Shown here one piece after another: positions 27,202 through 38,400 of a stretch of DNA of 64,000 nucleotides; the stretch's first letter is position 1, and every line of letters starts with the position of its first letter. The stretch comes from Legionella feeleii (GTDB lineage: Bacteria > Pseudomonadota > Gammaproteobacteria > Legionellales > Legionellaceae): contig NZ_LNYB01000080.1 of the NCBI RefSeq assembly GCF_001467625.1, forward strand, positions 130,762 to 194,761, given 5' to 3'. Made by a program: the position numbers and the translations under genes. The notes beneath the pieces were generated by a model. It ran no database searches, was not told the DNA's origin, and saw only the letters and a program-made list of their open reading frames with translations.

Positions 27202-27721
27202 TATGCGTTCCCTGCAATGTTGCTAATTACCTAAATTATCCGAAGGAACTAAGTATATAGAATTTAACACCCTTGAAAAGCTGGTGTAGGAAGATTCCGT
27301 TTTAAGTCGTGGGCAACCTATGTGCCCCTAGCTGATTTTATTGAACAAATTAGGCTTCTTTAGAAGCCACTTCCTATTGAAACCGCTTTTTTTATTGAAA
27401 ATAAAAAGGCAGTTATGTATCATGCCCCCCTCATTGAAGTACCGGTTGTACCTCAGAAATATGGAAAAAGGTTTTATACGTTCAACTCATGGATAAACGG
27501 TGGAAAATTCTACAATACCTCAACCTACCCGGGTATTGTTGGTTGTTTTTCCAAGTCAATTAAAGGGTGAATCCAAAGTTGCATGTCAGAGTAAGAACAA
27601 AATACAAACCTCAAATATCATTACTCTCTAATTGAGAGTGGTTCAGAAAGACAGATATCCATATTTTCAAAGGGACGCTGATCAGTAACCGTTTCCTGGT
27701 GATGCGTTAAAGGATAAAAGC
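27202..27721. other. Intergenic region between divergent norB and the giant-protein locus
   Basis: 520 bases without a supported gene. It must hold two divergent promoters. A short hairpin GGCTTC-ttta-GAAGCC is at 27353-27368. I could not identify a convincing NsrR, NorR or FNR box by eye. Confidence 0.4.
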
Positions 27722-28729
27722 ATGTTAGAGTATTTTTCTGAAATAGAAATTGAGCATTTAAGAGCGCTCAAAGCAAACCTTTCGGTAAAGCCCAAAGACT
27801 ATTTTTTTCATCGTATCGAGAATTTCGATGAGTTTAGGCAAATTAATGCCTCAATGTGGTTATGGCAGTGGCGGTATTTGTATTCCGGACTTACCCTGGT
27901 TGTTGAGACTTTTAAAGAACTGGTTAACGCAGTTTCTTCCTTGCTCACACTCCATTTTTCCGTAGCAGAAGAGCATTTCTATAAGGCACCAAAGGCTGCC
28001 TTGGCGGTACTTGCAAAACTCACGTTGGATATTGGTTTACTGTGTTTACACCTGACCCGTTTAACTACTCTTCTCATCGCTACTTTTTTTCCGCAGCTAA
28101 CCTGGTTGAGCCTCACTGCTGCTTCATATGCGATGACTTTTTTGTCTTATCCCGTGCTGGGTACTCCTGGCTTGGTGATTGGGTTAGGGGCTTATACTCT
28201 GTGCGCCTCCCTTTTTATTCAGTCAGTTACTCATGAAAAACCCAAAAAATACAAACGACAATCGAACTGGCGTCAGGAGCTTGAAGATTTTGATAGTCTG
28301 CTTGATCAAGTTATTTCAGACAGACAACAGATTCGTCAGGTTTTAAATCAAGCTATAGAAGAAGAAAATATGGAGTTTTCCAAATTACCTCAATTAGATA
28401 AATCTCCTGGTAAGCAACAAAGATTTTTTTCAAATCCTGCTAAATTAAAAAAAGACTACCGGTTACTAAAAGGGGCATCTGAGACAACAAAAGAAATGAA
28501 AGAGACCATTGCGCAACTGTCTTTAGCTCTTGAATCTTATCCTGATTTTTGTTCTAAGCTCGCTGTCTCTGATCCTCATTATATAAGCCAAATTTACAAA
28601 GATACGGCTGAACATCATGCCACAGTATTGGCACTGGCTAAAGAAGTTTTGGGGCTAATTGAAAACTTAGGACATCAACGAAAGGGAATATCTGAAAATC
28701 GTACGGAATCACAATTTTCTTACCAATAA
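27722..28729 (+). CDS. Hypothetical membrane protein, first gene of the giant-protein locus
   Basis: A 335-residue protein, unrecognised. Residues 1-60 are soluble; residues about 60-165 contain several hydrophobic segments (for example LTLDIGLLCLHLTRLTTLLI and GLVIGLGAYTLCASLFI), and the remaining 170 residues form a charged helical, coiled-coil-like tail. There is no signal peptide. AAGGATAAAAGC precedes the ATG. It is followed by three more plus-strand genes with gaps of 44 and about 60 bases and one overlap, so it is probably the first gene of an operon with the giant beta-helical protein and the TPR protein. Confidence 0.7.
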   Translation: MLEYFSEIEIEHLRALKANLSVKPKDYFFHRIENFDEFRQINASMWLWQWRYLYSGLTLVVETFKELVNAVSSLLTLHFSVAEEHFYKAPKAALAVLAKLTLDIGLLCLHLTRLTTLLIATFFPQLTWLSLTAASYAMTFLSYPVLGTPGLVIGLGAYTLCASLFIQSVTHEKPKKYKRQSNWRQELEDFDSLLDQVISDRQQIRQVLNQAIEEENMEFSKLPQLDKSPGKQQRFFSNPAKLKKDYRLLKGASETTKEMKETIAQLSLALESYPDFCSKLAVSDPHYISQIYKDTAEHHATVLALAKEVLGLIENLGHQRKGISENRTESQFSYQ

Positions 28730-28773
28730 TTTGTTAACTATCAATATATTAAAAATTAATAATAAAGTGCAAT

Positions 28774-29430
28774 ATGAAAATTAAATCAATACTAACAGGT
28801 ACAGCATTGTCTGTAGGTACGGGAGGCCTGATTGCTAAGGGAGCTGCTGTCCTTCTTCATATAACCTTCCCCGCTGCTGCAACTTTGGGCTTACTAGTAG
28901 CAGGAGCATGTCAAATAAATAATTTAGTAGGGCTCATTAATGGTGAAAATGATGCGAAAGAGGAGTTCAAAGAAACCGAAGATTCGCGGAATGAAAAATT
29001 GGCTGAGAAAATAATATGTAAAGTGAAAGATAAGAAAAATAGTGAGAAACAGAGGTCACTAAATGATGTCGTGCAGCCGCAAATTGATGCTATGAAAATG
29101 GAAATTGATAGCGGTTTCAAGGCACACAATACTAGAATAACTAATCTCGAAGACCATGTGCATGAAAATCAGGCCAGATTAAATCCAGGAACATCCAGGG
29201 TCGATGATTCCCCTAGCCCGACTGGAGTTGACCTTTCCAAGCCAGAGAAAGTCGAACATCAATCTCCGGGACTACCCACAGCAGACTCTCAAGACAATTC
29301 AGCCAAGGCACTCACTCAACATGGCTTTTATGCAAGTTCAAATCAGAGCAATTTTAATCCCTCACCACAGGTAGCTGCCTCAGATACCTCAATGTCTCAA
29401 AGGAAAAAGCGCGTAGAGATCAGAATCTAA
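28774..29430 (+). CDS. Hypothetical protein with N-terminal membrane region
   Basis: A 218-residue protein, unrecognised. Residues about 5-50 form two hydrophobic segments rich in Ala and Gly (TGTALSVGTGGLIAKGAAVL and AAATLGLLVAGACQ). The next 75 residues are highly charged and probably coiled coil, and the last 90 are Ser/Pro/Asn-rich and disordered, ending in a basic tail KKRVEIRI. It lies 44 bases after the preceding gene and about 60 before the giant gene. Confidence 0.6.
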   Translation: MKIKSILTGTALSVGTGGLIAKGAAVLLHITFPAAATLGLLVAGACQINNLVGLINGENDAKEEFKETEDSRNEKLAEKIICKVKDKKNSEKQRSLNDVVQPQIDAMKMEIDSGFKAHNTRITNLEDHVHENQARLNPGTSRVDDSPSPTGVDLSKPEKVEHQSPGLPTADSQDNSAKALTQHGFYASSNQSNFNPSPQVAASDTSMSQRKKRVEIRI

Positions 29431-29491
29431 CGTTAGTGCACTCCCAGGGGTGCCAATTCAGTTTTATACTAAAGCAAGGAACCGAAGGAAC

Positions 29492-32400
29492 ATGCCAGGT
29501 ACAGCCGAACTTTTACCTGTGGGAACCCAGGATCTTGGTGTATTACCCCGCAAGGGGCGAGAAGATTATTTACCCGCGATCGAGTGGCATGACCAGCACA
29601 AAAGGCATGCCCTAATCAAACCCGATGAAAACAATGAATACACGATCACAGAAAGCCTGATAAAGGCCAGTTCCCATTGTGCGCTTTATGATAATCAAAC
29701 GAAAATTTTAGAATGGCATTATGGAGAAGATGGCCGTTTAATTGTGCAATCCTATACTGAAAAGCAGGTGAATTTATTTGCTGCGCTTAAAGTTAAAGAA
29801 TGTTTGATTAAAGCCCAAGGTCCTTTATTTTTCAAAGGAAAATTAGATAGTGAGGCTACTGTCGCTATTGATGCAGAGGCTTTATGGTTGGCTGATGCGG
29901 TTACCTCTGAAGGCACTATTGTTTTAAACACACGTCAAGGAGTCGGCCTTTTAGCACCGGTTAACGGGCAGCACTTGGTAATTAATGCCTCATACATTCA
30001 CCAAGAAGCGGACCTCCAACTTTCAGGACAATTGGATGTCTCTACGCAATGCTTTAAACAAGATGCTTCTGTTAAAACCTCGGTAACCTCGTTACGCTTT
30101 ATTGCTGCTCAATGTGAGATGAGAGGCGAGCTAACAGTTAACAGGGAATGCTTTTTGACCTCGACTATCCTGGTTTGGGGACATGAAACAGCACAGTCTA
30201 CTTTCCGTTTCTCTGGTGATAATCATATCCATGCCCGCTACTTGCAACTGCACGGAGACACGCAGGCCCGTATCGGGAATTTAGAAGGAAATAAAGAAGG
30301 GAGCTTTATTGTTGACCAGGAATTACTGGTTGATGAAATTGCTGTTGCTCATTTTTTTAATACAAAATGTTCTATCAATAAAACGGATAACCAGGGTGAA
30401 CTCTTATTCGATCAATGCAGCGCGGAAACCCAATTTGTTAAACAAAGCGGGATATTCGACGCACACCAATCCCTGTTAACTGTTGCTGGCGAGTTTACAC
30501 AACATAACCACGCATTCACGGAACTAAAAGATTGTGTTTTTAATGCCTCCCTGACCAATGTGTGTGGTGGTGAGTTTTTTGTAAGCGACACTGCGTACAA
30601 AGGTCAATTTTGCAAGGTATATGCTGGTTTTTTGGCACTTCAAAATCGATCCGAGATTGAAATTGAAAAACTATTTTTAGCCAGGGAGGCTCGTTCAATA
30701 GTTCATGATTGTAATGTTAAAGCGCATCATTCTATCGAAGCATCAGGAGAACTGTCTTTTGAAAGCACTGATGTAGAAACAACCTACTTAAAAACTATAA
30801 ATGGGAAGTTTACCAGTAAGAAGTCAACTATAAATGCTGATGCCCTCGTGCAATTAAGAGGTGTTACCGAATTAGCGGAGTCACATATTGTAGGAAAGAC
30901 AATGACTCTGGATGGTGAGTTGTCAATTAATAAAGCCCAATTGAATGCGGATTCGTTAAAAATAATATCTCAAAAAGCAACCATTAACTTATTATTTTCT
31001 CATTCAGGGTACCTTCAATTGCAGGGCAGCGAGAATGCAGAACAAGTTGTTTTTAAAGGATGTGGGTTAACCACTCAATTACTTTCTTGCCTGGATCACA
31101 TCACTTTTGACTCGTCTACTTTTTATGGTGTTTCTGAGAAAAAAATCATTCATGATTTGCGAGCCCATTTAAAACTCAATAATGCAAAATTTATTACGGA
31201 AGATCATATAAGAAATTATATGAATGGTGAGATTGAGTTAGAGAACAACAGTATTATGAAGGTGCGGCTGTTGCATTCGCAAGGGGCTATGAAGGCTAAG
31301 GATTCGCAGTTATTTTGCGAAATTTTATGGCAGGAGAATGCGGCTCTTGAGCTTGAGTCAAGCGCCGTTAAGATCAGGGATGAACTTCGAACAAAAGCCA
31401 GTAAACTCGTGTTAAATAAAGGCTCTGTCATATTGGCAGCATCCACTCAATTGAGGGAGGCTTCTGCACTTAACTTGAACGAAGGAAGTACGCTCATTTC
31501 CCAATCTGGGTTGGTTAATAGTTCAGATTCCACAATTACCAGCACAGACTCAAGAGTTTTTGCCAAAAAATTTAAAGCATATGGACGTACGGAGTTATGC
31601 TCCAGCTTATTACTTGCTGATGAGCTGCTTATTTATGACGGCTTTGCAGCTAACTCTATGTCAGAGGTTACTGTAGATGGCTTGATTGTTATTGCTTTAG
31701 AAGGTCATGCCCGGCTGGAAAATTCAGCAGTAGCTGCAGATACTCTTACAACCTTTGGCAGGATGGATGTAAGTAATTCTGCCTTGGTAACTAAAGAGGA
31801 CGTACAGGTTTTTTCCTCTGCGACGTTAACCTTGGAGGGGCGGTCAAAGGTAGAAGCTGAAAACATGCTCGTCAGGGGTACTTTGGATGTTCAGGATAAA
31901 CCCGAAGTAGATAGTGGGAAACAGCAAGAAAAAACCATTTCTTTAATTAAGGTGAATAAAGAATTACATGCTGCTGAGGCTGCTACGATAAAAGGGACCT
32001 CTGATTTATTGATTGAAGCTGAAAAATATGTGCATTCAGGCACTACAAATTTTACTGGGAAACTGAGCGTAACCGGAGGAATGCTCACTAATCATGGTTC
32101 CTGGGAAGCACGTAGCCTTTATCTGGGATTGGATGATCAAGTACGCAATTTTGGCTCTTTCTCTGCCGAAAATATGACGACTCACAGCAATTTTCTTAAT
32201 TTAATGGGGCAGGTTTATGCCAGAAAATCATTATCCGTAGCGGGTTTTTATGGCGTTAATTCTGGTCTAATTGCAGCTAATAATTATTCAAACTCTACAT
32301 TATTGTCAGTTAATGGTGGATTAGTACTTCCTAACTTCTCGGCAGATCCTCAGCATCTTTTTACATGGGGTAATTTTGCAGCAGTAGGCAAAATAGCCTT

Positions 32401-35400
32401 GACCACCCTGTTTCCCGGATACAGTAATGCGGTTAACCTGGGATTTATGGGCTTAGGGCTTTGGTACAACGAGCCGTCTCTTTATAACAGAGCTAAAGAT
32501 TTTAATTTGGATAGCATGACTAAAGATTTTAATTGGAAGCGGTATAGGAGCATGCGTCGACATGAGTTGATGGCAGAGCTTTGCCAGCTTAAAGGTCTTG
32601 CTTCAACTGCATATAGTGCTTTTAATATGGCTTACTCAATTCCTGGTGAATTATCCAGTTTGAGTAAAGATTATCCTGCTATGAAAAGGGTTTTTGATCT
32701 CGAGAGTTACTCCTATTCCCATCTCAAATCAGCCGCATCTCAGTTTGATTACCAAAATTTTGGCAGACGTTCCGCAAGTATTGTTCTAGGTAATTACTTC
32801 GATGACTCTTTAGTTAATATCAACTTGGGACTAAGCGTGGCCCCAACTACCAAGAAAAGAAGTCTGTTTAGTATTAATACTGGGGCGGAGTGTTCTCTTC
32901 TATCACACAATGTCGAGAACCTGGCGTTTTTTAATAGTGGCTGGTCTGGCGGTAGCGAGGCATGTTTCTCAACTCGTTATGCCTATAACACAGGTGGTAT
33001 ACAAGGCGTTAATCGGTTTCTCTTTAATGCGGGTAAAACAGTAAACAAAGGAAACATTCGGGGTAATAATGCCTATGTGGCTATTGATCGCCTCACCCAA
33101 GAAGGACAGTTTGACTTAAGTAACGGTCAAGCAAGAATAGAGGAATTTAATGATAACAGAGACGCCGTAACTGAATATTCTGATATGTGGGTTACTGGCA
33201 CCAGTTATGGGTCAGAAGGCCATTTTGCTGCTCAAAGAGCCCGATTCATTTATATCGATAAATTCAGAACCTATGAAAATTCTACAGCCAACACCTCCCA
33301 GGTTTTTATTGGTGCGCAGGAGTTCTCGCTTGGCGGGCAGTTAGCACATCAGGATGGGCTTGTTATTGAAGCAGATAAAGCGGTTTTAGCAGAAGATTCA
33401 ATTGTAACTGGCAAACAAACCAGTAAAGACGAGTTATTTGTACCTAAAGCCGAAATTCCCAAGGAACAAACTGCATCAACAGGTGAACAACCCATGTCAG
33501 GTACCGATGCAGCTACAGTAGATGTAGAAAAAGAGTTTAAACCCCAACATATTTTGCAAATTCATGCACGTGAAGTGGTATTTGATGGCAAAATGAGCGG
33601 CGGTGATTACACGCAAATCCAAGGAAAGACAGCTCAATCGACTGCGTCGACCCAAACCGGTGAAAATAAAGAAACTACGGTTGCCAAGTTTGAAAAAATG
33701 ACTGTAGAAGAACATGCCGACATTAAACTGACCAATGGCTCTATCGAAGGCATAGCCACAGAAAATTCAGGCCAGTTGGAGCTTTCCAAATTCTCTCTAA
33801 ATATGCATGAGCTGGAACAGAACGCTGTAATGAGGCTTGATGATTGTGTTGGGGAGATTAGTGAAGTCACTGATTCTGTTACTGCGACTACTGCTATAGA
33901 AGGCTATTCATCACTAAAGGGTACAAGTTTTGTTTCCGTAGGAGGGCTTACAGCTCAAAGCACCCGTTTTAATTATACCGATGAGTTTGTCACCGGGGAA
34001 ACGAGCCAATTTAAGACAGATAATGTGCATGTGGCTACCGGTCATTTCGAGGTTGGAGGCAAAGTTGACTATCAAAATGCTTTATCAGTCTCTGCGGAAA
34101 GGGCTCATTTAAAAGCCGGTTCTGTAATAAACGGCAAACAGACCGCAGAAGATGAATTATTCGTGGCCAAGGAGGAAACAGCAACACAATCTGGTAATAC
34201 TCCAGCCCTTGAAAAAGAATTTAAACCGCAAAATACGTTTGCCATAGAAGCCGAAAAAGTAAAGTTGGATGGGGCAATTAAAGGAGGCGATTATACGTCA
34301 ATCAAAGGTGTACAGATTGAAAAAGCAGAAGGTGTAGACGCTGTTGTTGAAAAATGTGAGACCCTGGAGGTAGGCGAATCCGCAGATATCGATCTGACCT
34401 ATGGTTCTATTGCCGCTAAGAGTGGTGATATTTCAGGGCTAGCTCATTTAAAAAATTTTGATGTAACGCTTGATAAAACACGAGTAGACCAGGATGGGCA
34501 ATTGTCACTTGAAAAATCCGCGCTCAAAGGTACCGCATTGACAAATGTGGACGGTACATTAAGCCTGGATAATTCTGTGGTTGCATTGGACGAAATGAAT
34601 TTAAGTACTCGTGGACGCGAAACCATTAAAGATTCCACCATCACTACCGGGAAGTTAATCGATAACAGTCAATTACTCTATCAAGGTCAAGCAGCCCTCT
34701 TTACTGAAAGTTATGAACATGGTGGAAAAGTAACTTTTCTTAGCGCACCTCATGGGGGAAGCAATAATGGCAACCTGTTTTATGTAAAATCCAAAACAGC
34801 AGATTTACATGGGGCTTCAGCTATCGATAATGCGGTTTTTGATATTGAGCATTTTGCCCATGCTACGCAATTTACTTCCGGTCTGGGACGATACGGAAAC
34901 TATGGTGTGACCAGCAATCTTGAATTGGATACGCTGGATTATATGACTCTTAATTCGCCCTTTTATCGTGATTGCAATTTGACTGTAAAAGCCAGCGGCA
35001 TAACGATGACGGCAGATTACAACAGGGCAAAAGATCTCAGCCTGATTTCCACTGTGGGTGATGTCTCCTTATTAAGCACTATTATTAATAATAATTTGTA
35101 TGTTAAATCTGCTGGAAGTATTCGAACTAACCATACTCTCTACAGTAATGGGCTAGCAAATTTTGAGGCTTCAGGTGGTTTTTATAATTTAGGCGGAACA
35201 GTTAACGCTAACACGGTCGCTATTAAAGCCAGCACCATTAAGAACGTCTCTGCAGGCTCTCATGCCGCGTCGGTGGCTTGGGGGGTACCGATGGGGAACG
35301 CTGGCATTATTAATGGCCGCACAGATGCCTATCTAGAGGCAACCGCAGCTAATATTGAAAACTATGGCGGGATTATTCGTTCAGGAAATTACACGCAGTT

Positions 35401-38400
35401 AATTGCCCGGGGAAGTGTCCTTAATCAGTGCAATATAGGTTCTTACCAAGGTGCTTATGATTTGATTACTACCTATAATGGCGGCCTGATTGCCGGTGGT
35501 AGCGGCGTGGGCACCAATGGTATTGGCCTTTATATTAAAGCTGACGGCCAAGTTTATTCAGATGCCTCCAATTTCGTCAGTAATGGCGTCAATTATATCG
35601 AAGGGGACAAAGGCCTTGAATTTGCTGCCCGGCAAGAAACCCATATTTCAAATATTACAACCACTAAAAATTGGTACGGAAAAACTACCCGTCATGTAAC
35701 CATGACGACTACTGTTACCAACTCTATGGTTCATTCTGCAATTGGACAGAATATTTTAGTCACTAAGCATGGAGGAGTTAAATCAGTAGCAACCCGTTTC
35801 TCATCGCCTGGAGGAACGCAAATTTATGCCCGTGATAATGTTGATTTATATAGTCTAAGGACCGAATCGCGCGATTATCAATCCACGCGCAGTTTGTGGG
35901 GATTATCAAAACACTCCCGATTACAAATTGATCAGGAGTCCACCCCGACCTTATTTATTGACAATGGGGTAACACGTATCCATTCTTCAGAAGGCTCTAT
36001 TGACGCACGTGGTGCTTATTTTACAGGTGCTGGCGATTTAGACTTAAGAGCCCATGGTCGCATTAAGTTTGGCGTGGATATTCTTGACCATGACGTTGTG
36101 GAAAAAACACGACGTTTAGGCCTCTCGGTACCTGGTATGGGAGCCTGGCAAGCTTGGAAGAGCACTGGTAACTTGATGGATACACTCACTGCTGAAGATG
36201 CAACCTTAGCCAAGCTAAATTCCATGCTATCCAGTAACAATACGAGCGAATTATTAGCTAACTCAGCCAACTTGGGTATTAATTTGTATAACACCACAAA
36301 TGGCATAATGCGCGGTCTTGGAAACGATAACCTGACTAGTGAATTATTAGCACGCTATGGACTTGGAGGAGCCAATGGATTTTCTCCAACCATTACTCTC
36401 TCTATGACTGAAAGCAGAACAACAGCCCAATACCAAACGCAAGGGGTAGGTGGTGTTAATCGAGGTGGCGATGTTTACCTCGAAGCCAGCGAAGGGATTG
36501 ACCTGGAAAATGGAGTTCGGGTTCATGCAGGCGGCGATATGGAAGTTAATGCACCTGAGTTGATCGCTAAAGCAGCGGAGTTACATTCCTGTGTTGATCA
36601 AAAAACGACAGCCCAAAGCCTCGGGCTCTCTCTGACTGGGGAATTGCAGGATGCGTCTGTCGGATATTCTCACCAAAAGACACAGGCAACCCATTATGTA
36701 AATGCCGAGTTATCTGCTAACGGCAATATGGATTTAAATTACCAAGGGGAGGCCATGCATCATGTCAGGCTCGATGGCGGTCGAATTGAGGCACGTACGC
36801 TGGATGCCAAAATTGAAAAATTAGATGTGATTGACAAGCAAGACCTGACAGTGACTCAAACTGAATTTGCCAGTGTCAGCCTGTCAGGTCAGGTATCTGC
36901 CTATAAAGGTAAAGGGACGTCAGCCATTACTACTGAGCATAGCGCTATCCATGTTATTGAGGGGATTAATAACAACGGACATTCCGTTCATGTTGATGAA
37001 GCCTCCATGCATGGCGGAGAAATTCTTACGGAGGGTGTCAATACTATTCAAATTGACCGACTAGTTACTGAGCAAGTCGTCGATCACCAATCTTACAGCG
37101 GGATTGGCATTAGCCTTAATGTGAATGACTTGCAACGTTTAACAGGTCAAAAAGCAACAAATGAAACAGGTGAACAGGCCATTGCTGTTGCTGAGATGAG
37201 TTTTGACCGCATTGATTATAAGGCAGAAAAAACGGCGGTGATTCACGGAACCCAAGGGACACAGGCACCGATTAAAGAATTGGTTGGCGAACTGCATACT
37301 GAATCTGTTGATGGAACCAAGGTTATTAAACAGGATGAATTGCATTTAACTTTAGATATTCCTGTTACTAATAGTGATTATCTTGAGAAATCCCGTGCCA
37401 ACATTCAAGCCGGTTTAGATAAAATTTCCATAGCTTTAGGGATAAATGAGGTACCTGAAGTTGAGATACCTTTGCTGGATGAAAAAACACTGCCTTCAAG
37501 AAGAAAGGATGATGATGAGGAAGAAGAGGAGGAAGAAGAAATAGACAATAGTCTTGAAAAAGACAAGACTAGTGAAAGAAAAGAATCCGCTTCTGAGCGA
37601 GAAAAGAGTGCTGAAGAAAAGATTGTATTCTCTCCTGAGGAAGAAAAAGCGCTTCTAGAGGCTGCTTTTTCACTCATACCGAGTGAGGAGCAAGAGCAAA
37701 TTAAAATACTTGTTTCTGAGCTTGAAAATAAGCGGAAACAAACTGGGAAAGTTGATCCAAAGTCCCAGATGGTTCTTCAACAACAAATCAAGTCTGCCAT
37801 TCTGCAAGTATTTAAAGCTGCTTCAGAAGATAGTTGGGGTCGGCTCAGTAAGCAATTGGGCCCCGGGACTAGCGAAAAACTTGGCAAGATTCTTTCGTCT
37901 CCCGATGCGGCCTCTAAACTAGGGATCAAAACTTATTTGGGTACTAAAGGTGTATTCATTACGTTTGCCTTCAATCTTGGTTTGAAATCCGTAGATGGTG
38001 ATAAAGATCTACTTAAAGAAGCAATTACTGATACGGCAGGAGATATTAGTTTTGGTATTTTATTAAGTTATACCGCCGGCTCTTTAGCCGGCCCCATTAA
38101 TTGGACCTTTGTTGGTTTAGGGATTGCTGATTCATTTTTATATGATGAAAAATCCGTCGATCAATTATTCAAGGATAGCCTCAGCAGGATGCGTGAAGGC
38201 CAAAAATTGCTTGACCAGGGTGCGCTATCAGAAGGTCTTGGCGCGCAGATTACTGCTTCCGCACAACTAAAATTGGCCAGTCAGGCCCAGGCCGCTCACT
38301 ATTTGTTGACATGGCCATCTTATTTCGCAAAGCCTTTTAGTTACGTTTGGGATAAAGTAGCAGGAAAGCGGGAAATCCCTGAGGCTCCCCAAATACCTAC

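Noticed and set aside
29450..29491. GTG at 29450 as start of the giant protein
   Set aside because: The purine-rich bases touch the GTG, leaving no spacing; the ATG at 29492 has AAGGA at a workable distance. Still possible, but less likely.
37405..37677. 90-codon minus-strand frame with a long Ser run
   Set aside because: Antisense reading of the Glu-rich hinge of the giant gene.
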